This document shows positions 20,913 through 33,782 of a DNA stretch of 64,000 nt, piece by piece (the first letter of the stretch is position 1; every line of letters starts with the position of its first letter). Origin of the DNA: Canariomyces notabilis (lineage: Eukaryota > Ascomycota > Sordariomycetes > Sordariales > Chaetomiaceae); the NCBI RefSeq assembly GCF_033297395.1, contig NW_027041824.1, positions 810,211-874,210 on the forward strand, read 5' to 3'. The translations under genes were made by a program, and so were the position numbers. The notes beneath the pieces are model-generated. The model had not been told where the DNA came from and ran no database searches. It saw only the letters and a program-made list of their open reading frames with translations.

Positions 20913-23665
20913 TCAATGTCCAATCCCTCCGGCAACCCATTGCCCAAAATCGGGGTCCCCAGGTTGTGGGAAGAGTCCTCTGTCTTGTGGTTGAGGTTGT
21001 TGTTGCTCATCTTCTCCATTGGCCCCTGCTTGGACGCCGCCATGTTGCTGCTGCTGCTGCAGCCGCTGTTGCTGTTGCTGTTGCCGCCGCTGCCTCGCCG
21101 TCTCCTCATCCCTCCGTCTTGCCATCTGCTGACGCTGCTGGCGGTACATGACCAAGAATATCAGTGTAGCGGCCAGGCCAAGGATCACGAAGCTTTCCAT
21201 TATGCCGTCATCAAAATCCAGCGCATCACCGCCGGGCATAGTATCATCATAGAGGTCGTCATAGACGTCGTCGTAGTATTGGGCATCATCCTGTAAAAAG
21301 TTGTTGATCCACTCGCTGAGCGACCAGTCCTTCTTCGGTTCTGCGAGACGAGAAGTTCCATGTCAGTCTCTGCTTTTTCATAAGATTAGGATGAGGGGGC
21401 TGCGCTCCATACTTGGTTCGTCTTTGATCGAGTTGATCCTCCCGTGCGTAAGGGTATTCCAGGCACTCTTCGCACGCAGTTTCAGCAGGCTAAGCGCTAC
21501 AGGGAGATAGGCTTCGTCGTTTGTCTCGAGCGCCGAGTCATAATATCGCTTGGCCAGGTGGTAATCCTGATTCAGGCCTACTCCGTGCTCGTGCATCCAC
21601 CCAAGATTGTACAGTGCCTGCGCACTCTGGTGGTACTCGGACGCTCCCGTATAACACTGGACAGCCTTGTCAACGTCGACATCGGTACCAATACCGTACA
21701 AGTAGTAGTCACCCATCTTGACTAAAGCGTCGATATTCCCCTGGCGTGACGAGCGCGTCCAGTATATGAGCGCTAGGGTGGGGTTCTGAAGGAGAGATGG
21801 GACCCGGCTGCGATGATCCAGCAGCTTCGGGATTGGCAATCGAGATTTGTCCGGGTCCAGAATATAGGCGACATTGTTCTGCGCTTTCTCGTATCCCTGC
21901 TCTGCCGCGCCAAGATATTCGAGGAAAGCCAGCTCCGTATCGCCATCCTCGTAGGCCAAGTTTGCCTCGGCCCAGGACGAAACAAGAGGCTCGACCTTTT
22001 CGGCCACTGTCTTGTAGTAGACCACGGCGGCGGAACACGATCGCTCGCGACCGACTCCAAAGAAGTTCATCTCGGCGAGGTAATAGTAGGCTTCAATATT
22101 GGCCCAGCGAGCGGCCAGTTCAAAGTAGTGATTCGCCGCTGCCAGGTCGTCGCTCTGCCCCTGGTCGAGGTAGAGGCTCCCGAGCTGTACCTGGGCAGGT
22201 GCATAGTCTTGGGCAGCGGCCATTTTGAAGAGCTCGGTGGCCTGGATGACATCTGTCTTCACGCCATATCCGTTGAGATACAGCAAGCCCAGGCCCCACT
22301 GAGACCGCGCTTCCTTTAGGGCGGCACCGCGCTCGAACCAGAACTTGGCCCGATCAAAGTTCTGCTCGACGCCTTCTCCCCGCATGTACATGCGTCCGAT
22401 GTAGCCGGCAGCCTTGGCGGCTGTCTTGTCCAAGTTGGGTTTCGGGCTGTCGACGGGACGGCTCTTTCTCCAGTACTTTTGCGTGACTTCGAAGAAGTAC
22501 TTCCTGGCTAGCTGCATATTCTTCTCAAGGCCTCTTTGACCTTCGTAATAGATCCGGCCGAGGTTGAACGAGGCTTCGAAATCGCCCTTCTGGGACATGA
22601 GGTCCAGGTACTCGATGATATCCTCAATCGAAGCGTACGCGTCCGAGTTGGGGTGCGCCTTGATGGCGTTGCTTCCGGCACTAGCGACGCTGGCGCCTTC
22701 GCCATAGACCCCGCCGGTCTCGTCAGCGATGCGATACGCCTCGGTCGTCCACGCCATCCCACCCGGAGGTCCGGACCGATACCAAGCAATAGCCTTGTCG
22801 GCAACCCGCTTGTAGTATTTGACGGCGGCGTCGCAGTTCTTGGGCGTGCCGATACCAACGTGGTGCCGGTGAGCAACCGTCATTTCAGCCCTCGTGTGGC
22901 CCCTATTAGCGGCGAAGGTATAGTACAGGAGTGCACGTGCTTGGTCTCGCTGAACAGCGTCTCCGATGCCGGTCGAGTACATGAGCCCAACCATGTATAA
23001 CGCTGAATTGTTGCCGTTGAGAGATGCCAGTTGGTGGTAGTAGTCGAAGGCGGCGCGCATGTTCCTCGGATACGAGAAGTTGCCGTAAAAGTTCATCTCA
23101 GCCAAGATGTACAGGGCGTCCGAGTTGTTCTGCCGAGCCGATTCTTCCAGGAGTCTAGTCGCATGCAAAAGCGGCCCGCTCAGCGCACTCCTATGAGGCG
23201 TTTCGGGCGGCGGGGCACTGAGGCGAAGGCTGGGGAGAGCCTTCAAGGCGAACTGCAATAGGGTGCCGAAGACGCCATGCTGCTTCCGTATCCTGTGGTG
23301 GAAAGGCCGATATAGCTTGCGCAACTCGGCGAGGGCAGATTCAACAAGGTCGGCGCCTGATGTGCGTTAGTGATGCACGGCCTGTATGCGGTATGATAGC
23401 GCGGAGCAGGCCGTACCAGGCTCCTGGGCCGCTTGTCCACCGCTTTGTGCAGCAGCTACCTCTGTGCGAAAGGAGGCGCCGGTCCGTCCCTCGGTCGTGT
23501 CGCCAGCAAGGACATGCTGCTTGGTCTGCGCTTCGGCGTACGAAAAGGCAATGGCCTGCAAGAGCACTGGAGAGAAGGTGGAATGTTAGCGCATCTTTCT
23601 TGCTCGTGACATGACTGCCTGGATAATTGCCGCTTACGGAACAGCCATAGAAGATGGCGCTTCAT
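20913..23665 (-). CDS. ERAD substrate receptor Hrd3 (Sel1-repeat protein)
   Basis: Hrd3 is the ER membrane partner of the ubiquitin ligase Hrd1 and selects misfolded luminal proteins for degradation. Four exons on the minus strand, 23638-23665, 23417-23566, 21413-23356 and 20913-21340, give 849 aa. The first exon and the start of the second encode a signal peptide (MKRHLLWLF then LLLQAIAFSYAEAQ). Most of the protein is a series of Sel1-like repeats, seen as AxYxLG..Y..G.G...D...A..YY units between about residues 110 and 690. A single transmembrane helix near the C-terminus (ESFVILGLAATLIFLVMY) is followed by a cytosolic tail rich in Gln (CAG/CAA runs). The tiny 28-nt first exon was placed by the acceptor TCCAG|TG that keeps the signal sequence in frame. 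Confidence 0.94.
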
Positions 23666-24248
23666 CTTCAACTACCGGTGCTGAATAAGTGTGCAAGGTG
23701 CAACGTCTTCATGCCATGGCTAACAGTTTGTGAAGGGGAGCAGTTGGCGGGAGACCACGAGTGCGTTGACAGCTCTTGTAGTGTTGGTAATTTACCAGCT
23801 GTCCTGAACACAGCTTCCTCCACTGAATGACATGCGCCTAAGCCAGTGCTGCACGGATCCGCGGCAGGGGCCGGGCCTAGCATCATCCAACCTCTGCCTT
23901 TAGTTCGCCAGCTGGTGACGGCTGCCGAATCCAGACAACAGAGAAAGAAGAACTAGGTACGGATAAGGGGCTGCTTTGCTCCTGTTGCAGTCTCCTAGGA
24001 AAATTCCATGTAAAATATTCGAAGATGAGATGATTTTCACTCACCATGAATAGGATCTCAATAATCTAGAGAAATCTGCAAAAATCCAACAAGAACGTCA
24101 TTCTTGGTCGAAATCACAAGCACTTATTCAGAGCTAGCGAACTGCCAATTTCAAAGGTGCCAAAGCTTGGTGCCGACTTACACCCTTAAAAGCACACACG
24201 GGATCCGGCATTAGAGAGAATAGTTTAGGATCCTTGACTCACCCCAAG
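23666..24248. promoter_or_regulatory. Divergent upstream region of hrd3 and the WDR89-like gene
   Basis: These 583 bases separate two divergent ATGs and should carry both promoters. No specific site is claimed. Confidence 0.5.
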
Positions 24249-25543
24249 ATGGCCGCATACAACCTGGCTTGTAGAGATGGGTACAAGTACCCTGGCCATG
24301 AAACATATGTTGTCGACATCCTTCCCGTCGCCGCTGGACTTGCAACAACAGCTTCGGATCAAACCCTCAATCTCTTCGACCCCCTTCGACTAAGCCAGGG
24401 ACCGACCAGCAAGATCACGACAGACCAAGGGAATCTGACCGCCGCAAAGGCTTACAGCGTGGCTGACTCCGTCATATGCACAACGGGCGAGAATGGCACC
24501 GTGTCAGTTTGGGACTTGCGGCAGGAACCGGCAAGAGCTCGGGCGATGCAAATAGGGGGTGCGGCCGCGTTTCCATTCTTTACTACTACAAAGTTTGAGC
24601 CTTTTACTAAAGAAAGTTTTCAGGAGGAAACTGTCCGTCATTACTATCACTGGCATGTTCAAATGAGACGAACACTATCGCCGCTGGCACTGAGCTAGCA
24701 AACCATCAAGCTTCCATCCTCATCTGGTAAACCATGCCCTTTCCAAGTCGAACCTTCGAAAACCGAGCTAATCGACACCAGGGACGTGCGCTCCCCGTCA
24801 TCTCCTAGAATACAATACAATGAAGTCCATTCAGACGACATCACCGAGGTTTGTTAAATCCCTCCCCTTCCCCCCCGCCCCCTATCCTTCCCCCTTTCCC
24901 TCCAACCCTCTTACTCACCCACCCCCTTTTTCCCTCCCCAACAGCTCTCATACAACCCAACCAACCCATCCCTTCTCCTTTCCGGCTCCACCGACGGGCT
25001 GGTGTCGGTGTCAGACACGCGCGTAGCCGACGAGGACGAGGTCGTGGTGCAGACCTTCAACCACGGCTCGGTGCACCGCGCCGGCTTCCTCAACGCCACC
25101 GAGGTGTACGCCGCCTCGCACGACGAAAAGTTTGCCTTATACGACATGGCCGAAGACGCGGTCACGGGCGCCGCCACGCTCGATCTCGGTGACATCAGGG
25201 ACCGTCTTGGTTGCCGATACCTTGCCGGCGTGACGGCTAAGATGGATGGTGCTGGGGCTGTGCTTGGCGTTGGGTTGCCTGAGTGAGTTCACCTTTTTTA
25301 TGTAGATTCGCACATGGTGTTTGGTGCTGATGAATGATGCGGGGGTCAAGGATGGAGATGTTCAAGTTGGTTCACTTGGCCAAGGGTGCTGCTGGGTGGG
25401 AGGTGGATGGGACGGCGGTTGTTCAGTTGCCCGGAGCTCATGCGTCGGAGTTGGTGCGGAGTTTCTGCTTCTTTGACGAGGCGCAGACGGTGTTTACTGC
25501 TGGAGAGGACGGGTGTGTCAAGGCTTGGGGTGTTAGTGGCTAG
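24249..25543 (+). CDS. WDR89-like WD40 repeat protein
   Basis: Five exons, 24249-24558, 24624-24726, 24782-24848, 24945-25282 and 25351-25543, give 336 aa. The joined protein has WD40 blades throughout: VVDILPVAAGLATTASDQ, then GENGTVSVWDLRQEP, LSLACSNETNTIAAGTELAN, QASILIWDVRSP, EVHSDDITELSYNPTN, LLLSGSTDGLVSVSDTR and FTAGEDGCVKAWGV. Order and spacing fit the WDR89 family, whose function is poorly known. Two short middle exons are easy to miss: intron 24727-24781 must be removed because an in-frame TAA follows ATCTGG. The last intron uses TCAAG as acceptor. The C-terminus converges on erg10 with about 0.3 kb between stops. Function remains inferred from fold only. Confidence 0.85.
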
Positions 25544-25860
25544 GCTTGAAGAAGCCGCGGATTAGGGGTTACTGATATGAGCACTTCGAAACCAAGGGTA
25601 GTCTACACCGTTGTGTAAAAGAACCCCAAATCGGCGACAACGTGTCACAGTAGATATATTATAGCCTTGGTCAACGTGTCTCGCCGCACTCGACCCTATA
25701 CTATAGGTTGGATCTGGCAGGCTGTGGACCCTCTATCGACCTATGAAGGGCGATCACTCCAAATCAGAAATGCAATTCCTCTTCGCAAGTAACGCCGAGA
25801 TCCCATTTTCTCCCATCTAGTGACGAACGTTGAAGGCATCACACCCGAAAAAGGCAACAC
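25544..25860. other. Convergent 3' region, WDR89-like gene and erg10
   Basis: These 317 bases lie between two convergent stop codons. Nothing else was seen. Confidence 0.6.
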
Positions 25861-27204
25861 TCACTGCAGGTTCTCAATCACGAGGGCAGATGCACCGCCA
25901 CCACCGTTGCAGATACCCGCCACGCCAATCTTGCCCTTCTTCTCGCGCAGCACCGACGTCAATGTGGTGACGATGCGTGCGCCCGAGGCACCCAGCGGGT
26001 GGCCAATGGCGACCGAGCCACCAAACACGTTCACCCTCTCCGGGTCCAGGTTCAGAAGCTTGATGTTGGCCAGCGCCACAACCGAGAAAGCCTCGTTGAT
26101 CTCGTAGTAGTCAACGTCCTTCTCCGTCAGGCCGGCGTGCTTGATGGCCTTGGGGATGGCCAGTGCCGGGGCGATAGTGAAGCGGGGGGGTTCCCGCGCC
26201 GCATCACCCCAGCCGAGGATCTTGGCCAGCGGCTTGATGCCGAGCTCCTTGAGCTTGGCCTCCGAGACCAGCACCACCGCAGCCGCACCGTCGTTGATCG
26301 GCGCGGCGTTGGCAGCCGTGACGGTGCCGCCATTGGGAATGAAGACGGGACGGACCGTCTTCAGCTTGTCAATGTTGAGGTTCTTGACCTCCTCGTCCCG
26401 GTCGACCTTGACGGGCGGTTTGCCCCGACCGCCGCTCACCTCGATGGGCGCAATCTCGGTGAAGAGGCCGGCCTCGGTAGCGGCTTGGGCCTTTTGGTAT
26501 GTCTTGATAGCGTACTCGTCCTGCATCTCACGTGTCAGGCCGTGGTCCTGGCTGCAGAGCTCGCCCTGCATGCCCATGAGCTCCTGCTTGCCGTATGCGT
26601 CGCGGAGGCCGTCCTTCTGCACGCCGTCGATGAGCGACGAGTCGCCGTACTTGGTCCCAGTTCGCAGGTTGGGGAGGTAGTGGGGTGTGTTAGACATGCT
26701 CTCGGTGCCGCCAGCCACAACGATGGAGGCATTGCCCGTAATGATGGTCTGGGCGCCGAGGATAATGGCCTTGAGACCGGACGCGCACACCTTGTTGATC
26801 GTTGTGCACACGACAGCCTCCGAGAGGCCGGCGCCGAGGGCGCACTGGCGGGCCGGGGCCTGGCCGAGACTGTCGGAGGGTTCTTGTCAGAACGTTGGAA
26901 ACAGATTAAGCTGTTTGCTTGGTAGATTAGAATCAACTCACTTGGCCGAGAGGACATTTCCAAAAAACACCTCCTCGACATCCTCGGGCTTGATCTGGGG
27001 GACACGCTCAACAGCGGCTATTTAATTGGTCTCATGTTAGGGGTTGTTTCTTTCTATGAGCGAGTGGCAACGGCCTGCAGCGTACATACCCTTAATGGCG
27101 TGCGACCCCAATTGTGTCGCGCTGAGGCTGGACAAGCTTCCTAGAAAGCTACCGACGGGAGTTCTCGCCGCCGAGACAATATACACAGGGGGAAGACCGG
27201 CCAT
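25861..27204 (-). CDS. Acetyl-CoA C-acetyltransferase (acetoacetyl-CoA thiolase, Erg10)
   Basis: This thiolase joins two acetyl-CoA into acetoacetyl-CoA, the first step of the mevalonate and ergosterol pathway. Three exons on the minus strand, 27090-27204, 26942-27017 and 25861-26869, give 399 aa, the usual length. The catalytic nucleophile is Cys92 in NKVCASGLKA. The other active-site motifs are NEAFSVVAL, GHPLGASGARI and ICNGGGGASA (Cys384). There is no peroxisomal C-terminal tripeptide (it ends ENLQ) and no clear mitochondrial presequence (it starts MAGLPPVYIVSAARTP), so a cytosolic location is inferred. The two 5' introns are 72 nt each. It diverges from snu114 across about 0.5 kb. A 308-codon open frame on the opposite strand is a shadow of this GC-rich gene. 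Confidence 0.95.
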
Positions 27205-27709
27205 CTTGTCGACTTGTAGTGCAAAACAGTTATCCAAAATGTTGGGATGAACTGGCCGGGGGTCGGGGATTGTCGGTGAAGGTGGGAAATATATGTAAGG
27301 GGAAGCCAACAATCGGCCGATAAGATAATATTTGCCCCTCCCCCATCCCCGACCCTTAAGGTTTCTTTATGAGACCCCCGGATGCCCGGCGCCGCTTCTG
27401 GAAAGCGCCGAAGCAAGAATTGTCCGATCCCGGCAGGCAGTGGCACTGGACACACCTTCGTCGCCACACATGTAGGTGGAGGAAACCAATCATCTACAGC
27501 CAAGCGCCCCTCTGTGGCTCAGCTATACGCTAACTACACCCTTAGCCACATCTTTAATTGACCAGGGTCGAGTTTTGGGTAGGTAAGTTACGGAGTACCT
27601 GTAAGAAATTCGTACCTTTACATCACCTACCACGCGACGACGCGACTAAGAGGCCCTCAACTACACATTGACGAACTGAGCCTCGCACATACAGAATCTT
27701 GAAGCAAAC
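27205..27709. promoter_or_regulatory. Divergent upstream region of erg10 and snu114
   Basis: These 505 bases lie between two divergent start codons. One TACGGAGTA copy is at 27589-27597, about 110 bases upstream of the snu114 ATG. No other site is claimed. Confidence 0.5.
27589..27597. repeat. TACGGAGTA motif
   Basis: An exact copy in the erg10/snu114 divergent promoter region. Confidence 0.8.
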
Positions 27710-30700
27710 ATGGATGACGATTTATATGACGAGTTTGGAAACTTTATGTAGGTGTCCATGCGAAGAAATTCTGACTGTTTGGCCCATCTTCAAACTTGCC
27801 CTCGATCTGCCCGAATTTCGTCTTTCCAACAATCTTGCGATACTCTTGACGAAGCTGCAATAGCATGCTGACATCTACATTTCTAGCGGGGAGGAACTCG
27901 AGGCTTCTGAGGAAGAATCCGAACATGGCGTGGATGTGGGCAACTATGCCTATGACGAATATCCTGAGGCCGCTCCAGAAGAAGCTCCAGCCCAGGAGCA
28001 GATGGACATCGACGGTATGCAGTGGCTAGGATTCAATGCGCAAGAGGACATTTGATTGACTCCGGCCGCAGATGAAGGTCCTTCGAACGCCGTCGTGCTC
28101 CATGAGGACAAACAGTACTATCCGACCGCCGCACAGGTGTACGGGGAGGGTGTCGAGACGTTAGTGCAGGAAGAGGACGCGCAACCGTTGACCGAGCCGA
28201 TTATCGCCCCGGTCGAACAAAAGAAGTTCAGCATCGAGGAGGCCGATCTCCCGCCTGTCTATTTCGACCGCAGTTTCATGACCGATCTCATGAACTTCCC
28301 CGAGCAAATCCGCAACATCGCCCTGGCTGGGCATCTGCACCATGGAAAAACCGCATTCATGGACATGCTTGTCCTCGAGACGCACGCCATTACTGACAGG
28401 CTGGAGAAGCGGACGGGAAAGAAGCGAGACGAGCAACTCAGGTACACCGATGTCCATGTGGTTGAGCGGGACCGTGGGGTGTCGATCAAGGCTTCACCCA
28501 TGAGTTTGGTACTGCCCAGCACAAAAGGGAAATCGCATCTCTTCAACATCATCGACACCCCCGGTCATGTGGATTTTGTCGACGAGGTTGCTGCATCCTT
28601 CCGTCTGGTGGATGGTGTATGTCTAGTAGTCGACGTTGTCGAAGGTGTCCAGGTCAACACGGAGCAGATCATCAAACACGCAGTACTCGAGGATATTCCC
28701 CTGACTCTCATAGTCAACAAGATGGACCGCTTGATTCTCGAACTCAAACTACCACCCAATGACGCTTATTACAAGCTAAAGCATGTCATCGAAGAGGTCA
28801 ACACCGTCATCGAGAACACGATACCTGGGCGGGGAGAGGCAAGGAGAGTCAGTCCTGAAAAGGGCAATGTGCTCTTTGCCTGCACATCAATTGGGTGGTG
28901 CTTTACTTTGCAGTCTTTTGCAAAGATGTACTCTGACAGCTTTGGCGGCGTCAACATTGACGAGTTTGCTCGGAGACTGTGGGGCGACATCTACTTCAAC
29001 CCCAGGAAACGGAGCTTCACAAGGAAACCGATCGAGGAGGGAGCAAAGAGGTCTTTTGTCCATTTCATTTTGGAGCCGATATACAAGCTTTTCTCCCATA
29101 CTATCAGTCGAAGTCCGGAGGACCTCAAGGAGACGTTGGAAAAGCTTGGGATCTACCTCAAACCATCTCAGTATAAGGCAGATCCAAAAGTCCTTCTGAA
29201 ATTGGCATGCGAGCAGTTCTTCGGTATGTACATGCATTTGTAGACTTTGTTGGCTACTGACATTAACCCTCGTTGCAGGACCATCAACCGGGTTCGTGGA
29301 CATGGTCTGCCAACATGTCCCCTCACCAGTTGAGGCTGCCGAGAAGAAGCTCGAGCAGTACTATACCGGTCCACTCGACACGAAAATTGCAGAGTCAATG
29401 AAGAAGTGCGACCAAAACGGACCGCTCGTCATCTACATTACCAAGTTGTTCAACACGGTTGACGCAAAGGGCTTCTACTCCTTTGGGCGTGTAATGAGCG
29501 GCATCGCGCGCCCAGGCACAGAGGTCCGGGTGCTGGGCGAGGGCTACTCCATCGACGATGAAGAGGACATGGCATTGGCTAGAATCTCGGATGTCTTCAT
29601 CGCCGAGACTCGATACAACATCCCAACGGACGGTGTGCCGGCGGGGAGTTGGATCCTCCTCGGCGGTGTTGACAACTCGATTGTCAAGACGGCCACCATT
29701 GTTGACAAGCAATTTGAAGATGATGAGGCCGCGTACATATTCAAGCCGCTATCCCACTTCACCGAATCTGTTCTCAAGGTCGCAGTCGAACCCATCAACC
29801 CATCCGAGCTGCCCAAGATGCTTGACGGCATCAGGAAGATCAACAAGAGTTACCCCCTCATTACCACCAAGGTAGAGGAGTCGGGCGAGCACATCATCCT
29901 CGGCACTGGCGAGCTGTACATGGATTGCGTACTACACGATCTGCGTCGACTGTACGCGGACATGGAAGTCAGGGTTTCTGATCCGGTCGTCCGGTTCTGC
30001 GAGACGGTGCAGGACATGTCGGCCACCAAGTGCTACGCAATCACACCCAACAAAAAGAACACCATTACCATGGCCGCGGAGCCTCTGGACGACGGCATCG
30101 CGCAAGATATTGAGTCGGGCGCCGTCAGGATACGTGACCCGCCGCGCAAAATAGCCAAGTTTTTCGAAGAGAAGTATGGATGGGACCTTCTCGCAGCCAG
30201 GAGCATTTGGGCGTTTGGTCCAGACGAAATGGGTCCCAATATTCTACAGGACGATACACTACCAGGGGAGGTAAGTCTAGGTCGGCTCTGCCGAGGCAAA
30301 TCGGCCCGTCTTATGTCTTTGGAGTGCTAACGGCCGCATCAGGTCGACAAGAAGCGGCTGAACACGGTGAAGGAGTCGATCCGTCAAGGTTTTAGCTGGG
30401 CAACTCGAGAAGGCCCGCTATGTGAAGAGCGTAAGTTGTTACCCCTTTCATTCTTTCGCGTCGAGTGGTGTGTAGCACATCTGTAAAGTGAACGGCGTGC
30501 GAGTCCTGTAAAGGAGGGGTGTGTGCTTCTGGCAGTGAGCTCCCATCTTGCGGTGAGATTGTGTGATGAGCAGCTGGGTTGGTCGTCTGAGAGCAAGTGT
30601 ATCCTCGTACAGCATTGGAAGAGAACCGATCCCTCTTCACGCCTGTCGACCCAGCCCAGCTGCCTCTTGGATGCTCACGAGCCATGGTCCATCTTCTCTC

Positions 30701-31315
30701 GCACATGCCGTGTTGTACTATCGCTAACATATTACCAAATCGCTCTCAGCCATACGAAATACCAAGTTCCGGCTCATCGACGTCTCGCTCGCACAAGAGG
30801 CAATCTTCCGCGGGGGTGGGCAGATCATTCCCACCGCCCGTCGCGCCTGCTATAGCTCCTTCCTCATGGCCTCCCCGCGGCTCATGGAACCGCTGTATTC
30901 CGTCTCGATGACGGGCCCCCAAGATTCGGTCAGCATGGTCTACAACATCCTGGCCCGCCGCCGCGGCCATGTGCTGTCGGATGGGCCCATCGCAGGCACC
31001 CCGCTGTACCGCGTCAACGGGCTCATCCCCGTGATTGACAGCTTCGGGTTCGAGACGGACCTGCGCATAAACACCCCCGGCCAGGCCATGGTCAGCTTGG
31101 TGTTTGACCGGTGGAATATCGTGCCCGGCGATCCGCTGGACAAGGAGATGGTCACCAAGCCGCTGCAGATGGCCACGGCGCAGGCCACCGCCAGGGACTT
31201 TGTGCTCAAGACTAGGCGGAGAAAAGGTCTGAGCGAGGATGTGACGGTGGCGAAGTTCCTGGAACCCGAGTTCTACCAGAGCCTGATCGAGAGCGGCACT
31301 TTGGGGGATGTGTGA
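27710..31315 (+). CDS. U5 snRNP GTPase Snu114 (EF-2-like)
   Basis: Snu114 is the EF-2-like GTPase of the U5 snRNP and controls Brr2 during spliceosome activation and disassembly. Six exons, 27710-27747, 27887-28014, 28072-29223, 29279-30270, 30343-30430 and 30750-31315, give 987 aa. An acidic N-terminal tail (DDDLYDEFGN, EELEASEEESE) precedes the G domain. The G1 motif is GHLHHGKT (about residues 142-149), G3 is DTPGH and G4 is NKMD. The EF-2-like domains II-V follow, with the C-terminal GRRRGHVLSD equivalent seen as RRRGHVLSDGP. The C-terminal exon ends GTLGDV. The fifth intron, 319 nt, is far longer than all other introns in this window. Exon 5 is only 88 nt. Assignment is firm; paralogous eEF-2 lacks this acidic tail. 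Confidence 0.96.
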
Positions 31316-33782
31316 GATCGAGATGTGCGGTTGGTTAATCGAAAAAGGGGGTGGAACGGGGGGTGGGCGTTAGGGAGTTTAGGGGGTTGTTAGCACTGTG
31401 TTACCTATGTGACTATCTGAAGCTTTCTTATTCTCCCGCGGCTGACATGTATCTCACAGTGACTGTACACTTCTAGGAAAGTCATACCCCAGTTGGCCAA
31501 CGACGCGCTGAGGATGTTATGACCTTCTTCCCCTCAGCCTTGGCCTGCGCGAACATGACGTGGAGAGATGACGAGAGGCGTGGTGCTCTTGAGCCCATCA
31601 GTACCCCCTTCTGCCAACGATCTATTACACTGTTCGGCCATGGCCCTCTCGCTCTCGCTTCCCCAACGGTTGTGAGGTCAGCTGGAATCCTCTGGGGTAG
31701 GACAAAAGAAGAAAAATAAGAGCTCCCGTCACGGTGTGATGCCAAGTATGGGGGGTCTCTGCTTCGAAAGAGGAGAGCGAACGAGCGAACGAGTACCCCC
31801 TCCGCAGCAGAAGCCGTGGAGACTGTTCGATTGGTTGCGGCCGGTTAGCATAACAGGTCACCGTGATCTCATCTCAATATATCTTCAATTGGTGTGTATT
31901 GTGCGCGCTAGGCGTTGCTCGTGACCACGCTGAGAGCTGGGTCTGCTGGGGGGGGGGGGGGGGTGAAGGGAGAGAGGGGGACGTAAGCCAGCTGTCGTAT
32001 GCCCAGACAAGGGAGGGGGTTGGTGATCTGAGTTCTACTGCATACTCATGGCATGGCATACAACGTTGCGCCAGTGGATATGGTATACCTAGCTCTCTCC
32101 CTACATGGGCTGCGCTGTATTGGAATGGCAGGTCCGGTACGCTACACTGAGGGTATGTACATACACCAAGACAACGGGAAGAAGCTGCTGTGGGCGTGGG
32201 ACATCCTGGAACATGTCGAGGCGTGACTGGTGGTACTCCCGAGCCTGGGTGAAGTGACCATTGTCACCATCACCACATTGGCAGCTGAGAACCCTGGAAT
32301 TGTCTGTTGGCAGTCAGGGGGTATCAAGCCAAGAGCTATACATATCACAACAGGGAGAGGCCTTGAACTGACTGACCCAAACCAGCTCCGGCTCCTGAAT
32401 TATGCCTTGAACTCCATCATAGCTTTAGAGGGAGAGGAAACTCTACCCTCATGAAGCCAAGAAGGGTCCCTCAGGTCCCGGGGAGCATACTAATATTCCA
32501 TCAGGGCCCGTCTGGCGCTAAAAAGATGCCCTCCTCTTTTGTACCTAGTTCCGTTGTCGGCGACATACCTAATCGAACCAAGACTGATATTCTGGAAGGA
32601 AGATTGATGGAAGCAGAATCCCTGCCTGGTGTTCCCGCAACTCCAACTCCCTCAACTTTGAACCAGATTGGGCCCCTGATCACATCACCTCGTTATTGGG
32701 CAACACCCATGCGGTGTAAAGATATCGCTGATGTCTGTACTTCCACATCGCGAGATAATTTTAAAGAATGATACACGGCAACCAGAAAGGTGATTGGAGG
32801 CCGACCCCGAGGCAACGTTAAGCTATGAGTTGCACTCAACCAGTGATTCCGCAGTCGGAGGGGTGCGCGAGGCTCGCTGGCGATGCCAACATTGCCCGCA
32901 GAACGCAGGATCTGCTGCGGATTGGTGGGTACGTCACTCGGCGCACCCCTTTGACTGTTGCCTTCGTGCTCTGAATGGGACACCTGAGCCTAGTAGAACA
33001 GAAGCATCTGGGATATTATATGATAAACATTAGGCACCCTCTTCAAACGATATGCCATGACATGTATGTGGCAGTTGGAGGATACCCAAGCCCGAGGGAA
33101 CAATAACCCCATCCATGGTATTAACAGCAACCAGAAACTGGAACTGTCTCACCCAAAATAGATTGTTTGTTTAGCTTCAATGCCGCGGCCAGAGGATCAC
33201 CGGTGAGGCGGGAGTTTCACTGACATGAGGTGCGGCTAAACAACATCTTGGGGTGTGTGGCACTACGGGCTGGTCCCGAGAGTGAATGCTATACACCGGC
33301 ATCGAGATTAATATCACATCATCCCTGTCAATAAAGGGACGGCCGAGTTCACTGCTGGCTGACCCTAGCCTGCCAGCCGCATTCCGCTCCCGGCCCCCAG
33401 CGGGAAGGAATGCCTCTGCAAGACAAGCCCGGAATCCGTGCCGAGTGGAGGGCCGAATATTCCAAAACTATATTCACATCAGGCCGCAATTATCACACCA
33501 ATCGCCACGAGCACGTTTGACCAAGCACTCCTGCCGCCGGGTCTGGATCCTGTTTCGTGTTGACTGACAGCACACACCGTCAGAAACAAACCCCTTTCGC
33601 CCTTGTTGCCGAGTCTCCGAACTATGCTCCGGGAGATGATCGCATACTTTAGACAACCGGCCGCTTTAAGCAACGCCATCCCACTCACGAAATATTACAT
33701 TTCTTTAGCATACTGAGCCACCTGCTGGTCCTGCTCAAGGACACCAGCCCACGACACGAAACGCTGGCTCTCCAAAACCGGC
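31316..33782. other. Intergenic region downstream of snu114
   Basis: About 2.5 kb between the convergent ends of snu114 and cia2. Open frames up to about 106 codons show no domain. It contains a G16 tract at 31948-31963. I see no gene I can support. Confidence 0.55.
31948..31963 (+). repeat. G16 homopolymer
   Basis: Sixteen consecutive G, the longest homopolymer noticed in the window, in non-coding sequence. It is followed by further G-rich runs (GGGAGAGAGGGGG), so it could fold as a G-quadruplex. The exact length may be uncertain in the assembly. Confidence 0.85.

Noticed and set aside
25999..26925. 308-codon open frame opposite erg10
   Set aside because: It overlaps the well-conserved thiolase exon in antisense and has no domain. 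Long antisense frames are common in GC-rich genes.
4355..31315. Functional link between prp4 and snu114 as a splicing gene cluster
   Set aside because: They are 22 kb apart with unrelated genes between, and fungal splicing genes are not normally clustered.
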